From: Actinomadura graeca
GTDB taxonomy: Bacteria > Actinomycetota > Actinomycetes > Streptosporangiales > Streptosporangiaceae
Assembly (NCBI RefSeq): GCF_019175365.1
Contig: NZ_CP059572.1
Location: forward strand, 6,262,001-6,326,000
DNA length: 64,000 nucleotides
Direction: 5' to 3'
In this document: positions 25,029 to 33,161 of the stretch, piece after piece
Numbering within the stretch: position 1 is the stretch's first letter
Layout of the letters: each line of letters starts with the position of its first letter
Notes under the pieces: model-generated
What the model saw: the letters and a program-made list of their open reading frames with translations, nothing else
The model's database searches: none
What the model was told of the DNA's origin: nothing
Position numbers and translations under genes: made by a program

Positions 25029-25296
25029 GTGTCCAGTCCCGAGCCTTCGACGGACGCACAGATCGCTAAGCATCTGGAGACCCGGCCGGGCTGGGAGCGC
25101 GACGGTGCACCTGGCGATGTACGTCACGGCCCAAGGCCTGCGAGATCGGGCACAATCCCGATATCCACATCACCTGGCACGCATCCGATTCGCGATCACC
25201 ACGCACGATGCCGGTCACAGGCTGACGGTGAAGGACTTCGATCTTGTCGATCACCTCGATGTGATTGCAGCTGGACACTGGGCCGAGCCCGTCTGA
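25029..25296 (+). pseudogene. Frameshifted pterin-4a-carbinolamine dehydratase-like gene
   Basis: Three frames together give a recognisable PCD/DCoH protein. After a strong AGGGAGG site the GTG at 25029 gives 'SSPEPSTDAQIAKHLETRPG' then 'WERDG'. A second frame gives 'VHLAMYVTAQG'. A third gives the hallmark 'EIGHNPDIHITW'. The second frame then resumes with 'RIRFAITTHDAGHRLTVKDF' and ends 'DVIAAGHWAEPV' at a stop (25294-25296). At least two frame changes, plus a deletion after WERDG, make it a pseudogene unless the sequence has errors. Confidence 0.75.
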
Positions 25297-25394
25297 ATTC
25301 GCCATGCGATGCACCGGCGCCCCTCGTCCGTCGCGAGGTGTCAGTCTCCAAAGGGCGGAGTGGACGCTGCGCCTCGCGCGCGGGGTGAGAAAGG

Positions 25395-25417
25395 GGCGCC
25401 GCTCCGCGAGCGGCGCC
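25395..25417. terminator. Perfect GC hairpin
   Basis: Arms GGCGCCGCTC (25395-25404) and GAGCGGCGCC (25408-25417) pair perfectly around CGC. It lies 100 bases after the pterin dehydratase remnant and 230 bases beyond the stop of the minus-strand catabolic operon. There is no T-run. Confidence 0.5.
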
Positions 25418-25650
25418 GCAAGGACGTCCCCGCTCAGTCTATTCGGGCCCTTCGTGATGTGCGAGCTCGGCGCCGGGGTGTCGTAGGGACGTGCCGTCGT
25501 CTTCGGGCACGCTGGCGTTGTTGTTGGCGGTCAGAATGATGGCGTGGGACGCGCCGGTAGGGGCTTGCTGGGGATGTTGAGGGTGTTCGGCTGGACGGTG
25601 GGGGTTTTCGCGGGATGGGGAGACGTTCTTCCGATGCGGTACGGAAGAGG
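25418..25650. other. Spacer at the element/catabolic island boundary, no gene
   Basis: Short frames here are not credible. I looked for a second copy of the tRNA 3' end that would mark attR and did not find one. Confidence 0.35.
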
Positions 25651-26718
25651 TCAGCCGGTGATGCTTGTGGGTGCTACGAGGATTTTGCCGTCCACTTGGC
25701 CGGTCGCTAGTGGTTCGAGACCTCGGGGGACCAGGTCCTCCAAAAGAATGACCGAGTCGAGCAGTAGAGGCCCGAGTGTGCCTGTGGACAGGATGTCTAG
25801 GGCGGGGCCGAGGTCTTCGTCGCACACGTGTGCCACGGTGGAGTCGATAGTGACTTCGCGCAGTGCGAGTGTGAACATGTCGATTTGCGGCTTTTCCTTG
25901 GGCAGGCCGACGGCCAGGACCCGGCCGCCGGTGGTCACCATCCGCAGTGCGTTCTCGAATTGCCCCCGTGCTCCGCTGGCCTCGATCACCACGTCGGCGC
26001 CCCGGCCTGCGGTGGCGTCCAGGATCGCTCCGACCACGTCCTCGCGGGCGGACAGTGTGTGCGCCGCGCCTAGGGCGGTGGCGCGATCCAGTTTGGCGCC
26101 TGGCAGGTCGATCGCCGTGACGTCGGCTCGTTGTAGATGGTTCAGGCCCGCGAGCACGAACGTGCCGATCGCTCCGGCACCGATGATCACCACGGAGTCG
26201 CCGTCGCGGACGCGTGCGCGGCGCGCGGCGTGCAGGCCGACCGCCAGCGGCTGCGCCATAGCGGCGGCGTCGGGGGACAGCCCGTTCGGAATCGGCCGCA
26301 GTGTGCGTGCGGGTGCCGCGACGTACTCGGCCAGCCCACCCGGCGCGTTCAGGCCCAGGGTGTAGTAGTTCCGGCAGATATTGGTGCGCCCTTCGGCGCA
26401 GCGATCGCAGTGGCCGCACCAGACTCCGGCGCCCGCGGCCACGAGTGTGCCCGCGCGGAGTCCGCAGCCGTTGTCGACGACCTCGCCGATGAACTCGTGT
26501 CCGGGGATCATCGGGCCGAGATGTCCGCTTGCGGGATGCCGGGCGTGCAAGGGCACCATGACCGGGCCGTTCGTCCACTCGGTCGCGTCGGTGCCGCAGA
26601 TGCCGCTCCGCCGGACCGCCAGCAGCACCTCGTCCTCGCGTGGCTGCGGGATCGGTGCCCGCTGGATGCGCACGTCACCGGGCCCGTGATAGACGGCGGC
26701 CCGCATCGTGGCCGTCAT
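25651..26718 (-). CDS. Zinc-dependent medium-chain alcohol dehydrogenase
   Basis: A 355-residue MDR enzyme. The catalytic zinc ligands appear as 'GICGTDATEW' (Cys) and 'MIPGHEFIGEVVDNG' (His-Glu). The structural-zinc Cys cluster is 'CGHCDRCAEGRTNIC'. The NAD-binding motif is 'VVIIGAGAIGTFVLAGL'. It resembles butanediol/threonine/sorbitol-type dehydrogenases; the substrate is not clear. It is the last gene of the minus-strand hydroxyquinol operon, 146 bases after the dioxygenase stop. It could oxidise a side-chain alcohol of the growth substrate. Confidence 0.85.
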   Translation of the reverse strand: MTATMRAAVYHGPGDVRIQRAPIPQPREDEVLLAVRRSGICGTDATEWTNGPVMVPLHARHPASGHLGPMIPGHEFIGEVVDNGCGLRAGTLVAAGAGVWCGHCDRCAEGRTNICRNYYTLGLNAPGGLAEYVAAPARTLRPIPNGLSPDAAAMAQPLAVGLHAARRARVRDGDSVVIIGAGAIGTFVLAGLNHLQRADVTAIDLPGAKLDRATALGAAHTLSAREDVVGAILDATAGRGADVVIEASGARGQFENALRMVTTGGRVLAVGLPKEKPQIDMFTLALREVTIDSTVAHVCDEDLGPALDILSTGTLGPLLLDSVILLEDLVPRGLEPLATGQVDGKILVAPTSITG

Positions 26719-26864
26719 GAGCCGTTCCTGAGGACGTTGAGGATGGCGTGCGTCGGCGGGGTGCCTGTGGTTGCGGATCTTGGTGGCGGCATGGTCGTTC
26801 TCCGCGGGTTTCGAGGGCTGGGACGAAGTCGGTCGGTCGAGGGTGATGCCTCTGGGCCCGGGCG
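26719..26864. other. Spacer between dioxygenase and alcohol dehydrogenase
   Basis: 146 bases without a gene or clear promoter. Confidence 0.3.
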
Positions 26865-27749
26865 TCAGCGCGGGAGTTTCGATTCGGGGACCAGCACCAG
26901 GTCGAAGTGCATGCTCGTCCAGGTGCCTTCTGGGTGGGAGCCGTCAGGGGCCGGGCCTGCCGCGTGGTGCTCGGCTTCGACCACGAGGCCGTCCTTCACG
27001 CCGAAGACCGCGTCGCGGTCGAGGTACGGGTCGCCCGCGACGAAGATGTGGGTGATCAAGGGCCGGTGGCCCGGGGCGGTGACCTTGAAGTGCAGGTGCG
27101 CGGGACGCATCGGACCCCGGCCCGTGGCCGCTAGCAGATCGCCGACCGGGCCGTCGTAGGGGATCGGGTACGGCGCAGGGAGGACCGACCAGAATCGGTA
27201 TTCGCCGTCGGCGCCGGAGCGCAGCCGGCCGCGGCCGACGGAGCGGTCCCCGGGATATTGGACGTCGTAGAAGCCGTCCTCGTCGGCCTCCCAGACGTCC
27301 AGCCGCGCTCCGGCGACCGGGCCGCCGTCCACGGAACGCACCTGTCCTGACACGTAGCACGGGGTGCCTGCCGCTCCGCGGGCGATGTCGCCACCGAGCG
27401 GAACCTCGGGAGCGCCGTCGACGTAGAACGGCCCGAACACCGTCGATTCGGTCGCGCCAGGCACCTTCGGCTCGTTGATCGCGACGGTGAGCATGGACAG
27501 TCCGAGGACGTCGGACAGCAGGATGAACTCCTGGCGGCGGTCGTCGGTGATGTGCCCGGCGCGGGTGAGGAAGTCGATCGCCGTCTCCCACTCGCGCTCG
27601 CTGAGCCGGACCTCCCGGGCGAAGGCGTGCAGGTGGCGGACCAGGGACCGCATGACCTCGCGGAGTCGCGGATCGGCGGTTCCGTCGAAGGAGGCGAGGA
27701 CCTCCTCGGTCACCGCTCGTTCCTGGTCGATGGTGCGTTCGGCGGTCAT
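26865..27749 (-). CDS. Intradiol ring-cleavage dioxygenase (hydroxyquinol 1,2-dioxygenase type)
   Basis: A 294-residue intradiol dioxygenase with the N-terminal helical linker domain of the catechol/hydroxyquinol group ('RLREVMRSLVRHLHAFAREV' and 'EFILLSDVLGLSMLTVAINE'). Iron ligands are visible: Tyr in 'DEDGFYDVQYPG', Tyr in 'PAPYPIPYDGPVG', and the His pair in 'MRPAHLHFKV'. 'TESTVFGPFYV' is typical. The adjoining maleylacetate reductase makes hydroxyquinol (1,2,4-trihydroxybenzene) the most likely substrate, yielding maleylacetate. The ATG overlaps the reductase stop. Confidence 0.9.
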   Translation of the reverse strand: MTAERTIDQERAVTEEVLASFDGTADPRLREVMRSLVRHLHAFAREVRLSEREWETAIDFLTRAGHITDDRRQEFILLSDVLGLSMLTVAINEPKVPGATESTVFGPFYVDGAPEVPLGGDIARGAAGTPCYVSGQVRSVDGGPVAGARLDVWEADEDGFYDVQYPGDRSVGRGRLRSGADGEYRFWSVLPAPYPIPYDGPVGDLLAATGRGPMRPAHLHFKVTAPGHRPLITHIFVAGDPYLDRDAVFGVKDGLVVEAEHHAAGPAPDGSHPEGTWTSMHFDLVLVPESKLPR

Positions 27750-28816
27750 GCGGTCTCCTTCGCCGAGCCGGTCCAGGCCGCGTGCAGCAGCGTCCTCAGG
27801 CTTTGGCGTGTGACGCGGCGCGGGTTGTCTGCGGGCGCGAGCGCGAGGATCTCGTCGAGGACGGTGTCGATGTCGCCTTCGCGCAGGCCGAGTTCCCGCA
27901 GGCCATCGGGCACGCCGAGTTCGTGTCCCAGTCCGTGGAGCCCTTCGATCGGGTCGGGCCGGCCGAGCGCGGAGGCGATGCGGGACGTGGCCTCGGGGGC
28001 GGCCGGGGCGTTGTAGGCGAGCACGTGCGGCAGCACGATCGCGTGCGTCTGGGCGTGCGGCAGGTCGAAGGCACCGCCCAGGACGTGGCAGATCTTGTGG
28101 TGCAGCCCGGACCCCGCGACGGCGAACGCCGAACCGGCGAGGTAGGCGCCGAGCAGCAGGCCGGCACGGGCGTCGCGGTCGGCCGGGTCGGCGGTGATCG
28201 CGGGCAGGGCCGAGGCGAGGTTGCGGATCCCGTCCTCGGCGACGGCGCTGGACACCGGGTTGCGCCGAGGGGCCCAGAACGCCTCGACGCAGTGGGCCAT
28301 GGCGTTGAGGCCGCTGGCCACCGACAGCGGTACGGGCAGGGTCAGGGTGAGGTCGGGGTCGTAGATCACGGTCCGCGGGAGCGCGCGCGGGTCGGTGCCG
28401 GTGGTCTTGCGGGTCCCTTCGGTCAGGCCCCACACGGGTGTGACCTCCGAGCCCGCATAGGTGGTGGGGACGGCGACGATCGGCAGGCCCGTGGTCAGCG
28501 CGACCGCCTTGGCCAGACCGGTGGTGGATCCGCCTCCGATCGACAGGACCAGGTCGGCGTGCGCGTCGGCGGCGGCTTCGCGAGCCTGCTCGGCGACGTC
28601 GAGGGGGACATGCGGGCGGATCGCGGAGAATGTCGCCGCGATCCGGTCGGCGAACGGGGTGCACAGCTCGTGGGCCAGACCGGAATCGGCAGAGGACGAG
28701 ACGAGCAGGATCCGCTCGGCGTCGAATGCTTCGACCTCACCTGGCAGCCCGTCGCGGGCGGCTCCGGACCCGAACACCACGCGTCCGGGCAGCGCGTCGT
28801 AGGTGAACGCCCTCAT
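27746..28816 (-). CDS. Maleylacetate reductase
   Basis: A 356-residue iron-containing alcohol dehydrogenase family member. It reduces maleylacetate to 3-oxoadipate with NAD(P)H. Features are 'PGRVVFGSGAARDGLPGEV', 'LVLSIGGGSTTGLAKAVAL', 'VAVPTTYAGSEVTPVWGLTE', 'GLNAMAHCVEAFWA' and the metal-site 'GLHHKICHVLGGAFDLPHAQ'. The metal ligands of classical Fe-ADHs are partly replaced, as in known maleylacetate reductases. The start ATG at 28816 gives the standard 'MRAFTYDALPGRVVFG'. It is coupled to both neighbours by ATGA overlaps. Confidence 0.92.
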   Translation of the reverse strand: MRAFTYDALPGRVVFGSGAARDGLPGEVEAFDAERILLVSSSADSGLAHELCTPFADRIAATFSAIRPHVPLDVAEQAREAAADAHADLVLSIGGGSTTGLAKAVALTTGLPIVAVPTTYAGSEVTPVWGLTEGTRKTTGTDPRALPRTVIYDPDLTLTLPVPLSVASGLNAMAHCVEAFWAPRRNPVSSAVAEDGIRNLASALPAITADPADRDARAGLLLGAYLAGSAFAVAGSGLHHKICHVLGGAFDLPHAQTHAIVLPHVLAYNAPAAPEATSRIASALGRPDPIEGLHGLGHELGVPDGLRELGLREGDIDTVLDEILALAPADNPRRVTRQSLRTLLHAAWTGSAKETA

Positions 28817-29220
28817 CGGCGCGGCTCCGGCTCGGGGAGGACGGTGGGCTGGTAGGCAAGCAGCAGCCAGCGGTCGTCCTCGAACACCCACACGGCGATG
28901 GCACGGTTCGCCAGCGTCTTGCGGGTCCCGCCCGCGGTGATGTCGGCGTGCATCTCCCCGACCACGACGGCGGTCGTCCCGTGCACGAGGATCCGGTCCA
29001 CGGGATGGTCGATGCGGTGGTACACGTAATAGCCCGACCGGACCTTCTCCCGGTAGGAGTCCAGGGTGTCCACGACCGCGTTCGAGTGGGTGTACGCCAG
29101 GTCGGGATGCGCGAGGGCGGCGAAGCGGTCGACGTCGCCGGCGATCATCGCGGCGTAGCGGGCGTCCTCCAGGGCACGGATCGCCGTCTCGACGTCGGCG
29201 GGCGTGGTGTCACCGGTCAC
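28813..29220 (-). CDS. SnoaL/NTF2-like protein
   Basis: A 135-residue NTF2-fold protein. 'TAIRALEDARYAAMIAGDVD', 'LAHPDLAYTHSNAVVDTLDS' and 'RTLANRAIAVWVFEDDRWLL'-like segments (here KTLANRAIAVWVFEDDRWLL) are typical of the DUF4440/SnoaL-like group. Such proteins can be isomerases or dehydratases, or accessory proteins. The GTG start lies within the 3' end of the upstream dehydrogenase gene (11-base overlap). Position inside the hydroxyquinol operon suggests an auxiliary step on an aromatic or ring-opened intermediate. The activity is not known. Confidence 0.75.
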   Translation of the reverse strand: MTGDTTPADVETAIRALEDARYAAMIAGDVDRFAALAHPDLAYTHSNAVVDTLDSYREKVRSGYYVYHRIDHPVDRILVHGTTAVVVGEMHADITAGGTRKTLANRAIAVWVFEDDRWLLLAYQPTVLPEPEPRR

Positions 29221-30070
29221 GGTCCGTCTCCCTTCCAGGGGCGGCGTTGCGCAGGCGCAGGGCGGCGAGGATCTGGGCCATGTCCGCCTCGCCGAGGCCG
29301 GTCGCCATCGCGTCGTCCAGCACGGCGAACGCCGCCTCGGCCCCCGGCAGGCTGAGCCGCCGCCGGCGGGCCAGGTCGAGGGCCAGGCCGAGATCCTTGC
29401 GGATCAAGGACACCGGGGCGGCGACGTCGGCGGAGGCCGGTGACAGGAACGCCTCCCGCTTGTACCCGACGTACGGTGCCGCCGCCGCGCTGTTGCGGAG
29501 CACGTCGTAGAAGACGGCGAGGTCGAGTCCGCCCGCCTCCGCGATGAGCATCCCCTCGGCGACGCCCTCGCTGAGCGCGGCCAGCACGGTGTTGACCGCG
29601 AGCTTCGCCGTCGAACCCGCGCCGACGGGACCCACGTGGAACTGCGCCGAGGTCATCGCCGCCAGGACCGGGCGGACCAGGTGGAACTGGTCCGTGGTCC
29701 CTCCGACCATGGTGGTGATCGTGGCGGTCTCGGCCATGGACACGCTCCCGGACACCGGCGCGTCGATGACGTCCGTCGCCTCGGCCAGCTCGCGGACGAG
29801 CTCGGGTCCGACGGTGCCCATCACCACGTGCAGATGGTCCGGCGCGGTGCCCGCCAGCCCGTTCACCACCAGGTCCCGCGTCGTCGCCTCGTCCGGCAGC
29901 ATGCTGATGGTCAGTGGCGCGTCGGCGAGCCCGGCCGCCGAGTCCACGATCGTGAGGCCCGCCGCCTCGTCGAGCGCCGGATCATGCGCGAGGACGGTGT
30001 GCCCGGCCCGCGCCAGGCGGGAGGCCATGGGCCGGCCCATGCGCCCGAGTCCGGCGAATCCGATCAGCAC
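29210..30070 (-). CDS. 3-hydroxyisobutyrate dehydrogenase-family oxidoreductase
   Basis: A 286-residue beta-hydroxyacid dehydrogenase. The NAD(P) motif is 'IGFAGLGRMGRPMASRLARAGH'-type (G-L-G-x-M-G at the N-terminus). 'VIDAPVSGSVSMAE' is the substrate-binding signature, 'GAGSTAKLAVNTVL' holds the catalytic Lys (AKLAVN), and 'LIRKDLGLALDLA' is conserved near the end. The GTG at 30070 follows AGGAGA. It is the first gene of the hydroxyquinol operon, behind a strong promoter at 30233-30256. Substrates could be a hydroxyacid or semialdehyde from the unknown growth compound. Confidence 0.83.
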   Translation of the reverse strand: MLIGFAGLGRMGRPMASRLARAGHTVLAHDPALDEAAGLTIVDSAAGLADAPLTISMLPDEATTRDLVVNGLAGTAPDHLHVVMGTVGPELVRELAEATDVIDAPVSGSVSMAETATITTMVGGTTDQFHLVRPVLAAMTSAQFHVGPVGAGSTAKLAVNTVLAALSEGVAEGMLIAEAGGLDLAVFYDVLRNSAAAAPYVGYKREAFLSPASADVAAPVSLIRKDLGLALDLARRRRLSLPGAEAAFAVLDDAMATGLGEADMAQILAALRLRNAAPGRETDRDR

Positions 30071-30220
30071 CGCGCGTCTCCTGCGATCCGCGCGCCTGGG
30101 AGCGTGCGGCCGTGCTCCGGGCGGGCCGCCGGGTGACCGGGTCGTTTGTGTGGCACCGAGGCTCCTCTGTCGCCGATGACGAGAACGGCTGCGCGGCACG
30201 GCAGCGACGCCCTCTCTAGT

Positions 30221-30264
30221 GTTCAATATAATTGAACGAATGTGGAGTAGTGTCAACTAATAGC
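30221..30264 (-). promoter_or_regulatory. Promoter and palindromic operator of the hydroxyquinol operon
   Basis: On the minus strand GCTATTAG is followed by TTGACA (30256-30251), a perfect -35, and AATTAT 17 bases later as -10. The perfect inverted repeat GTTCAATATAATTGAAC (30221-30237) covers the -10 region, so a repressor bound there would block transcription. TAGTGTTCAA (30217) and TAGTGTCAAC (30248) are spaced 31 bases apart. The same GCTATYASTTGACA block precedes the transporter operon at 38133-38146. Confidence 0.65.
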
Positions 30265-30365
30265 AAACAGCGTTGTGGAAAGGGCAGGCGCGGAGCCGTG
30301 CGGTGAGCAGCAGGACCTCGGGGAACGGGAGCGGCCACGTCGGTGATTCCGGGACGAGCCGCTGG

Positions 30366-31172
30366 TCAGCGGCCGGTGTCGTCCTGGCGTCCGTCCGGCT
30401 CGTCCTCCGGGCCGGACTCGGTCGCGGACGCCCGGGGGGACGACGGTCCCGCCGTGCTGAGCAGGTCGAGCGCCTCGACCGCGTTCGACGGGCCGGAGGA
30501 CGCCCCGGGGACGGCGTCGCCGAGGCGTGAAGCCACCCACTCCCGGGTGTGGTCGAGATCGTGACGGCCGGAGACGAACCACACCCCACGGGCGGGCTCT
30601 TCACCCTGATTCACGTACATATGCGGTCTGGTGGACTCGAAGCACAGCGAGTCCCCTGCTGTAAGGACGTACTGCTCGAAGTCGAGCAACAGGGTCAGCT
30701 CGCCCGAGAACAGGTAGGCGTACTCGATGCCGCTGTGCCGCATGAGCTTGCGCTCCACCGAGCTCGCGGCCCCGGGATCGTAGGTGACCAGCAGGGCGTC
30801 CACGTCCGGCCGCCCGCCGACGGCCAGCCTCTCCCACCGGACGCCGTTGGCCATTTCCAGGACCGGGTTGTCGGCGGCCCGCTGGACGACGCCGGAGGGC
30901 GACAAGGGGGACATGTGGGACGCGGGCGCCCCTCCGGGGACGGCGGGCCGGGCGTGCTGCCCGCTCTGGCCACCGAGGCCGAGCAGTTCGTCCAGCGAGA
31001 TGCCGAGGTGGTTCACCAGCGCGTACAACGTGCTCACCGACGGCTGGGACTTGCCGGTCTCGACCTGGGAGAGCAGGCCGGCGGAGATCCCGATCGCGGA
31101 CGCGACGCTGCGCAGGCTCAGCTTGCGCTCCTGCCGCGCCTGCCGCAGTCCCGGTCCGATCCGCTCCTGCAT
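30366..31172 (-). CDS. XRE-family regulator with cupin sensor domain
   Basis: A 268-residue regulator. The HTH occupies residues ~5-62 ('LRQARQERKLSLRSVASAIG', 'ISAGLLSQVETGKSQPSVST'). The C-terminal cupin_2 domain reads 'RKLMRHSGIEYAYLFSGELT' and 'TAGDSLCFESTRPHMYVNQG'. A disordered acidic tail follows ('DLLSTAGPSSPRASATESGP'). This domain pair regulates catabolic and amino-acid genes, with the cupin sensing a small ligand. It lies between the hydroxyquinol and transporter operons and is the best candidate for binding their promoters. The ATG at 31172 was chosen; GTG 31190 is possible. Confidence 0.87.
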   Translation of the reverse strand: MQERIGPGLRQARQERKLSLRSVASAIGISAGLLSQVETGKSQPSVSTLYALVNHLGISLDELLGLGGQSGQHARPAVPGGAPASHMSPLSPSGVVQRAADNPVLEMANGVRWERLAVGGRPDVDALLVTYDPGAASSVERKLMRHSGIEYAYLFSGELTLLLDFEQYVLTAGDSLCFESTRPHMYVNQGEEPARGVWFVSGRHDLDHTREWVASRLGDAVPGASSGPSNAVEALDLLSTAGPSSPRASATESGPEDEPDGRQDDTGR

Positions 31173-31372
31173 CACGCCGCCCCCGTCCACCTCACAGCCA
31201 CCCTATTTGATGCCACTAAACACTACCCGGAGTACCCGCCCTCACGCGAAATCGACGATCGCACGCGTCTTCCCTGCGCTCGGGGGTGAGGCGGAGGTGC
31301 GGTGCCGGGCGTCGGCACCCGGCACCGCACCAGATCAGGGGCTGGAGAGCCCGGCCGGACGGCGGACCGTGT

Positions 31373-32122
31373 TCAGGCCGACGCCACGCCGTCAGGTGAA
31401 CCGACGGTGAAGTACGTCGCCGCCCCCTCCGCGGCGATGGTGAGGGCCTCTCCCGCCGGCCACTGGACGAACGCCCCCGCGTCGGCGCCATGCTCGCCTG
31501 CGGCATCGGTCAGGCGGACGGAACCCTCGACGAGGTAGAGGATCCGGTCCTCGGCGCTCGCCGCGAGGCCGATCCTGGCGCCGGCGTCCATCTCGGTCCA
31601 TCGCACGTTCACCGGCAGGAGTTCCGAATACGACAGCACGACCCGGGTGCGCGCGGTCCCGGTCACGGTCTCGGGTTCCGGAGCCGCGTCGAGCTTCTTC
31701 GGATCGATGTAGACCGGATCACCCTTGACGGTCTCGCTGGTGGCGGCGCCCCGGCCCGGCCAGTCCGCGGGGCGGCCCGGCGAGAAGAAGCACACGCTGG
31801 TCAGCGACTCCGGGGTGATCACGTAGCTGGTCGCCCCGTCGTAGCGGATGGCGAACGTGCCACCGGGGACGTCGATGAGCTCCCCGGACGCGAGCAGCTG
31901 CGTGTGATCGCCCTGGACCAGGTAGCACACCTCGACGTAGCCCGGGTAGAGGACCGGTCCGGCCGCGCGGGGCCCGACGTACTTGTTGAGGCATCCGTCG
32001 ACGGCGGTCGCGCCGTGCTCCGTCCGGTCGACGACCCGCCGGTAGTCGGCGCTCGGCGTCCAGCCGGGAGCGCCGCTGTCCGGGGGAGTCATGGCATCGG
32101 TCTGGAAGATGGTCAATGACAT
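31373..32122 (-). CDS. Bicupin protein 1, metal ligands absent
   Basis: A 249-residue protein with two cupin domains. The N-terminal one includes 'VLYPGYVEVCYLVQGDHTQL' and 'VPGGTFAIRYDGATSYVITP'. The C-terminal one includes 'VNVRWTEMDAGARIGLAASA' and 'GAFVQWPAGEALTIAAEGAA'. Neither domain has the HxH...E/H metal set of canonical cupins. It is a paralogue of the 260-residue protein at 37180. It is the last gene of the six-gene transporter operon, 19 bases after a permease. A ligand-binding or isomerase-like role is possible; function unknown. Confidence 0.78.
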   Translation of the reverse strand: MSLTIFQTDAMTPPDSGAPGWTPSADYRRVVDRTEHGATAVDGCLNKYVGPRAAGPVLYPGYVEVCYLVQGDHTQLLASGELIDVPGGTFAIRYDGATSYVITPESLTSVCFFSPGRPADWPGRGAATSETVKGDPVYIDPKKLDAAPEPETVTGTARTRVVLSYSELLPVNVRWTEMDAGARIGLAASAEDRILYLVEGSVRLTDAAGEHGADAGAFVQWPAGEALTIAAEGAATYFTVGSPDGVASA

Positions 32123-32141
32123 GCGCACTTGCCTTTCGTTG

Positions 32142-33161
32142 TTATCTGGCCTGTTCCAAGGTGCCGACCCGCGGGTCGAGCAGGCGTGCGATCAGGTCCG
32201 CGACGATGTTGAGGACGATCACGATCGCGCCGATGGCGAGCGCGCACGCCTGCACGACGGGGATGTCGTGGAGTCCGATCGAGTTGTAGAGCAGCATGCC
32301 GAGCCCGGGATACTGGAAGAGCGTCTCGACCACGGCCAGGCCGGTCACGACGTGGACGAGGTTGAGCGCCATCGCGCTCGCCGTCGGGGCCAGGGTGTTC
32401 GGGAGGACGTGCCGGCCGATGGTCCTCCGGCGGCTGTATCCGACGCGCAGCGGCGCCATCCGGATGAAGTCCTCCCGGTTGGTGTCGGCCACCTGGAAAC
32501 GCAGCACCCGGATCAGGAACGCGACGCTGCCGGGGATCACCGTCAACGCCGGCAGCACCAGCGCCGCCGCCCATTCCGCCATGGACGATCCGCCGTCGAC
32601 GCCGCTGATGGCGGGGAAGGCCGGGATCCAGACGGCGAACAGCAGGACCAGGAACATGCCCAGCACGAACTCGGGCACGCAGAGCAGCAGGAACGACAGC
32701 CCGTTCACGACCTTGACGGGCCCCGACCCCGGCTTCAGCCCCGCGAGGGTGCCGAGCGCGATGGACACCGGGATCGTCACCACCGAGGCCACGGCCGCGA
32801 GGATCAGCGAGTGCCCGGCCGCCGACCACAGCTGCGGTCCGATGGCGCTGTCGTCGGCCAGCGAATGGCCGAAGTCGCCGGAGAGCAGGTGGGCGGCCCA
32901 CGTGAGGTAGCGCTCGAAGAAGGGGTCGTCCAAGCCCAGCCGCGTCTCCAGCTGCGCGCGCGCCGACGGCGTCGCATCCGTTCCCAGCAGCGCGTCGACG
33001 ATGCTTCCCGGAATCGCGTTGGTCGCGGTGAACACGACCGCCGAGAGGAACACCAGCACGCCGAGACCACCCAGGATCCGACCGAGCATCCAGCGCAGCA
33101 GCGGCCGGGAGCCCTCCGCCGAGGTGGCGGCCGCGGGCCGCTCGACGGTCGCGGAACTCAT
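32142..33161 (-). CDS. ABC transporter permease (DppB/OppB type)
   Basis: A 339-residue permease of the peptide/nickel/opine family. The first helix is at ~25-45 ('MLGRILGGLGVLVFLSAVVF'). The conserved N-terminal segment 'LGLDDPFFERYLTWAAHLLSGDFGHSL' follows. The BPD_transp domain with 'IRVLRFQVADTNREDFIRMA' and the EAA-like 'ADTNREDFIRMAPLRVGYSR' loop completes it. The ATG at 33161 overlaps the stop of the solute-binding protein gene. It pairs with the DppC-type permease at 36350. Confidence 0.9.
   Translation of the reverse strand: MSSATVERPAAATSAEGSRPLLRWMLGRILGGLGVLVFLSAVVFTATNAIPGSIVDALLGTDATPSARAQLETRLGLDDPFFERYLTWAAHLLSGDFGHSLADDSAIGPQLWSAAGHSLILAAVASVVTIPVSIALGTLAGLKPGSGPVKVVNGLSFLLLCVPEFVLGMFLVLLFAVWIPAFPAISGVDGGSSMAEWAAALVLPALTVIPGSVAFLIRVLRFQVADTNREDFIRMAPLRVGYSRRRTIGRHVLPNTLAPTASAMALNLVHVVTGLAVVETLFQYPGLGMLLYNSIGLHDIPVVQACALAIGAIVIVLNIVADLIARLLDPRVGTLEQAR

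Noticed and set aside
24807..25127. A 106-codon minus-strand frame opposite the pterin dehydratase remnant
   Set aside because: Looks plausible at first, but the plus strand carries recognisable PCD motifs and a strong ribosome-binding site, so this is more likely antisense.
25300..25650. attR site matching the tRNA-Ala 3' end
   Set aside because: I scanned for a copy of the T-arm/acceptor sequence here and elsewhere between 18.4 and 26 kb and saw none.
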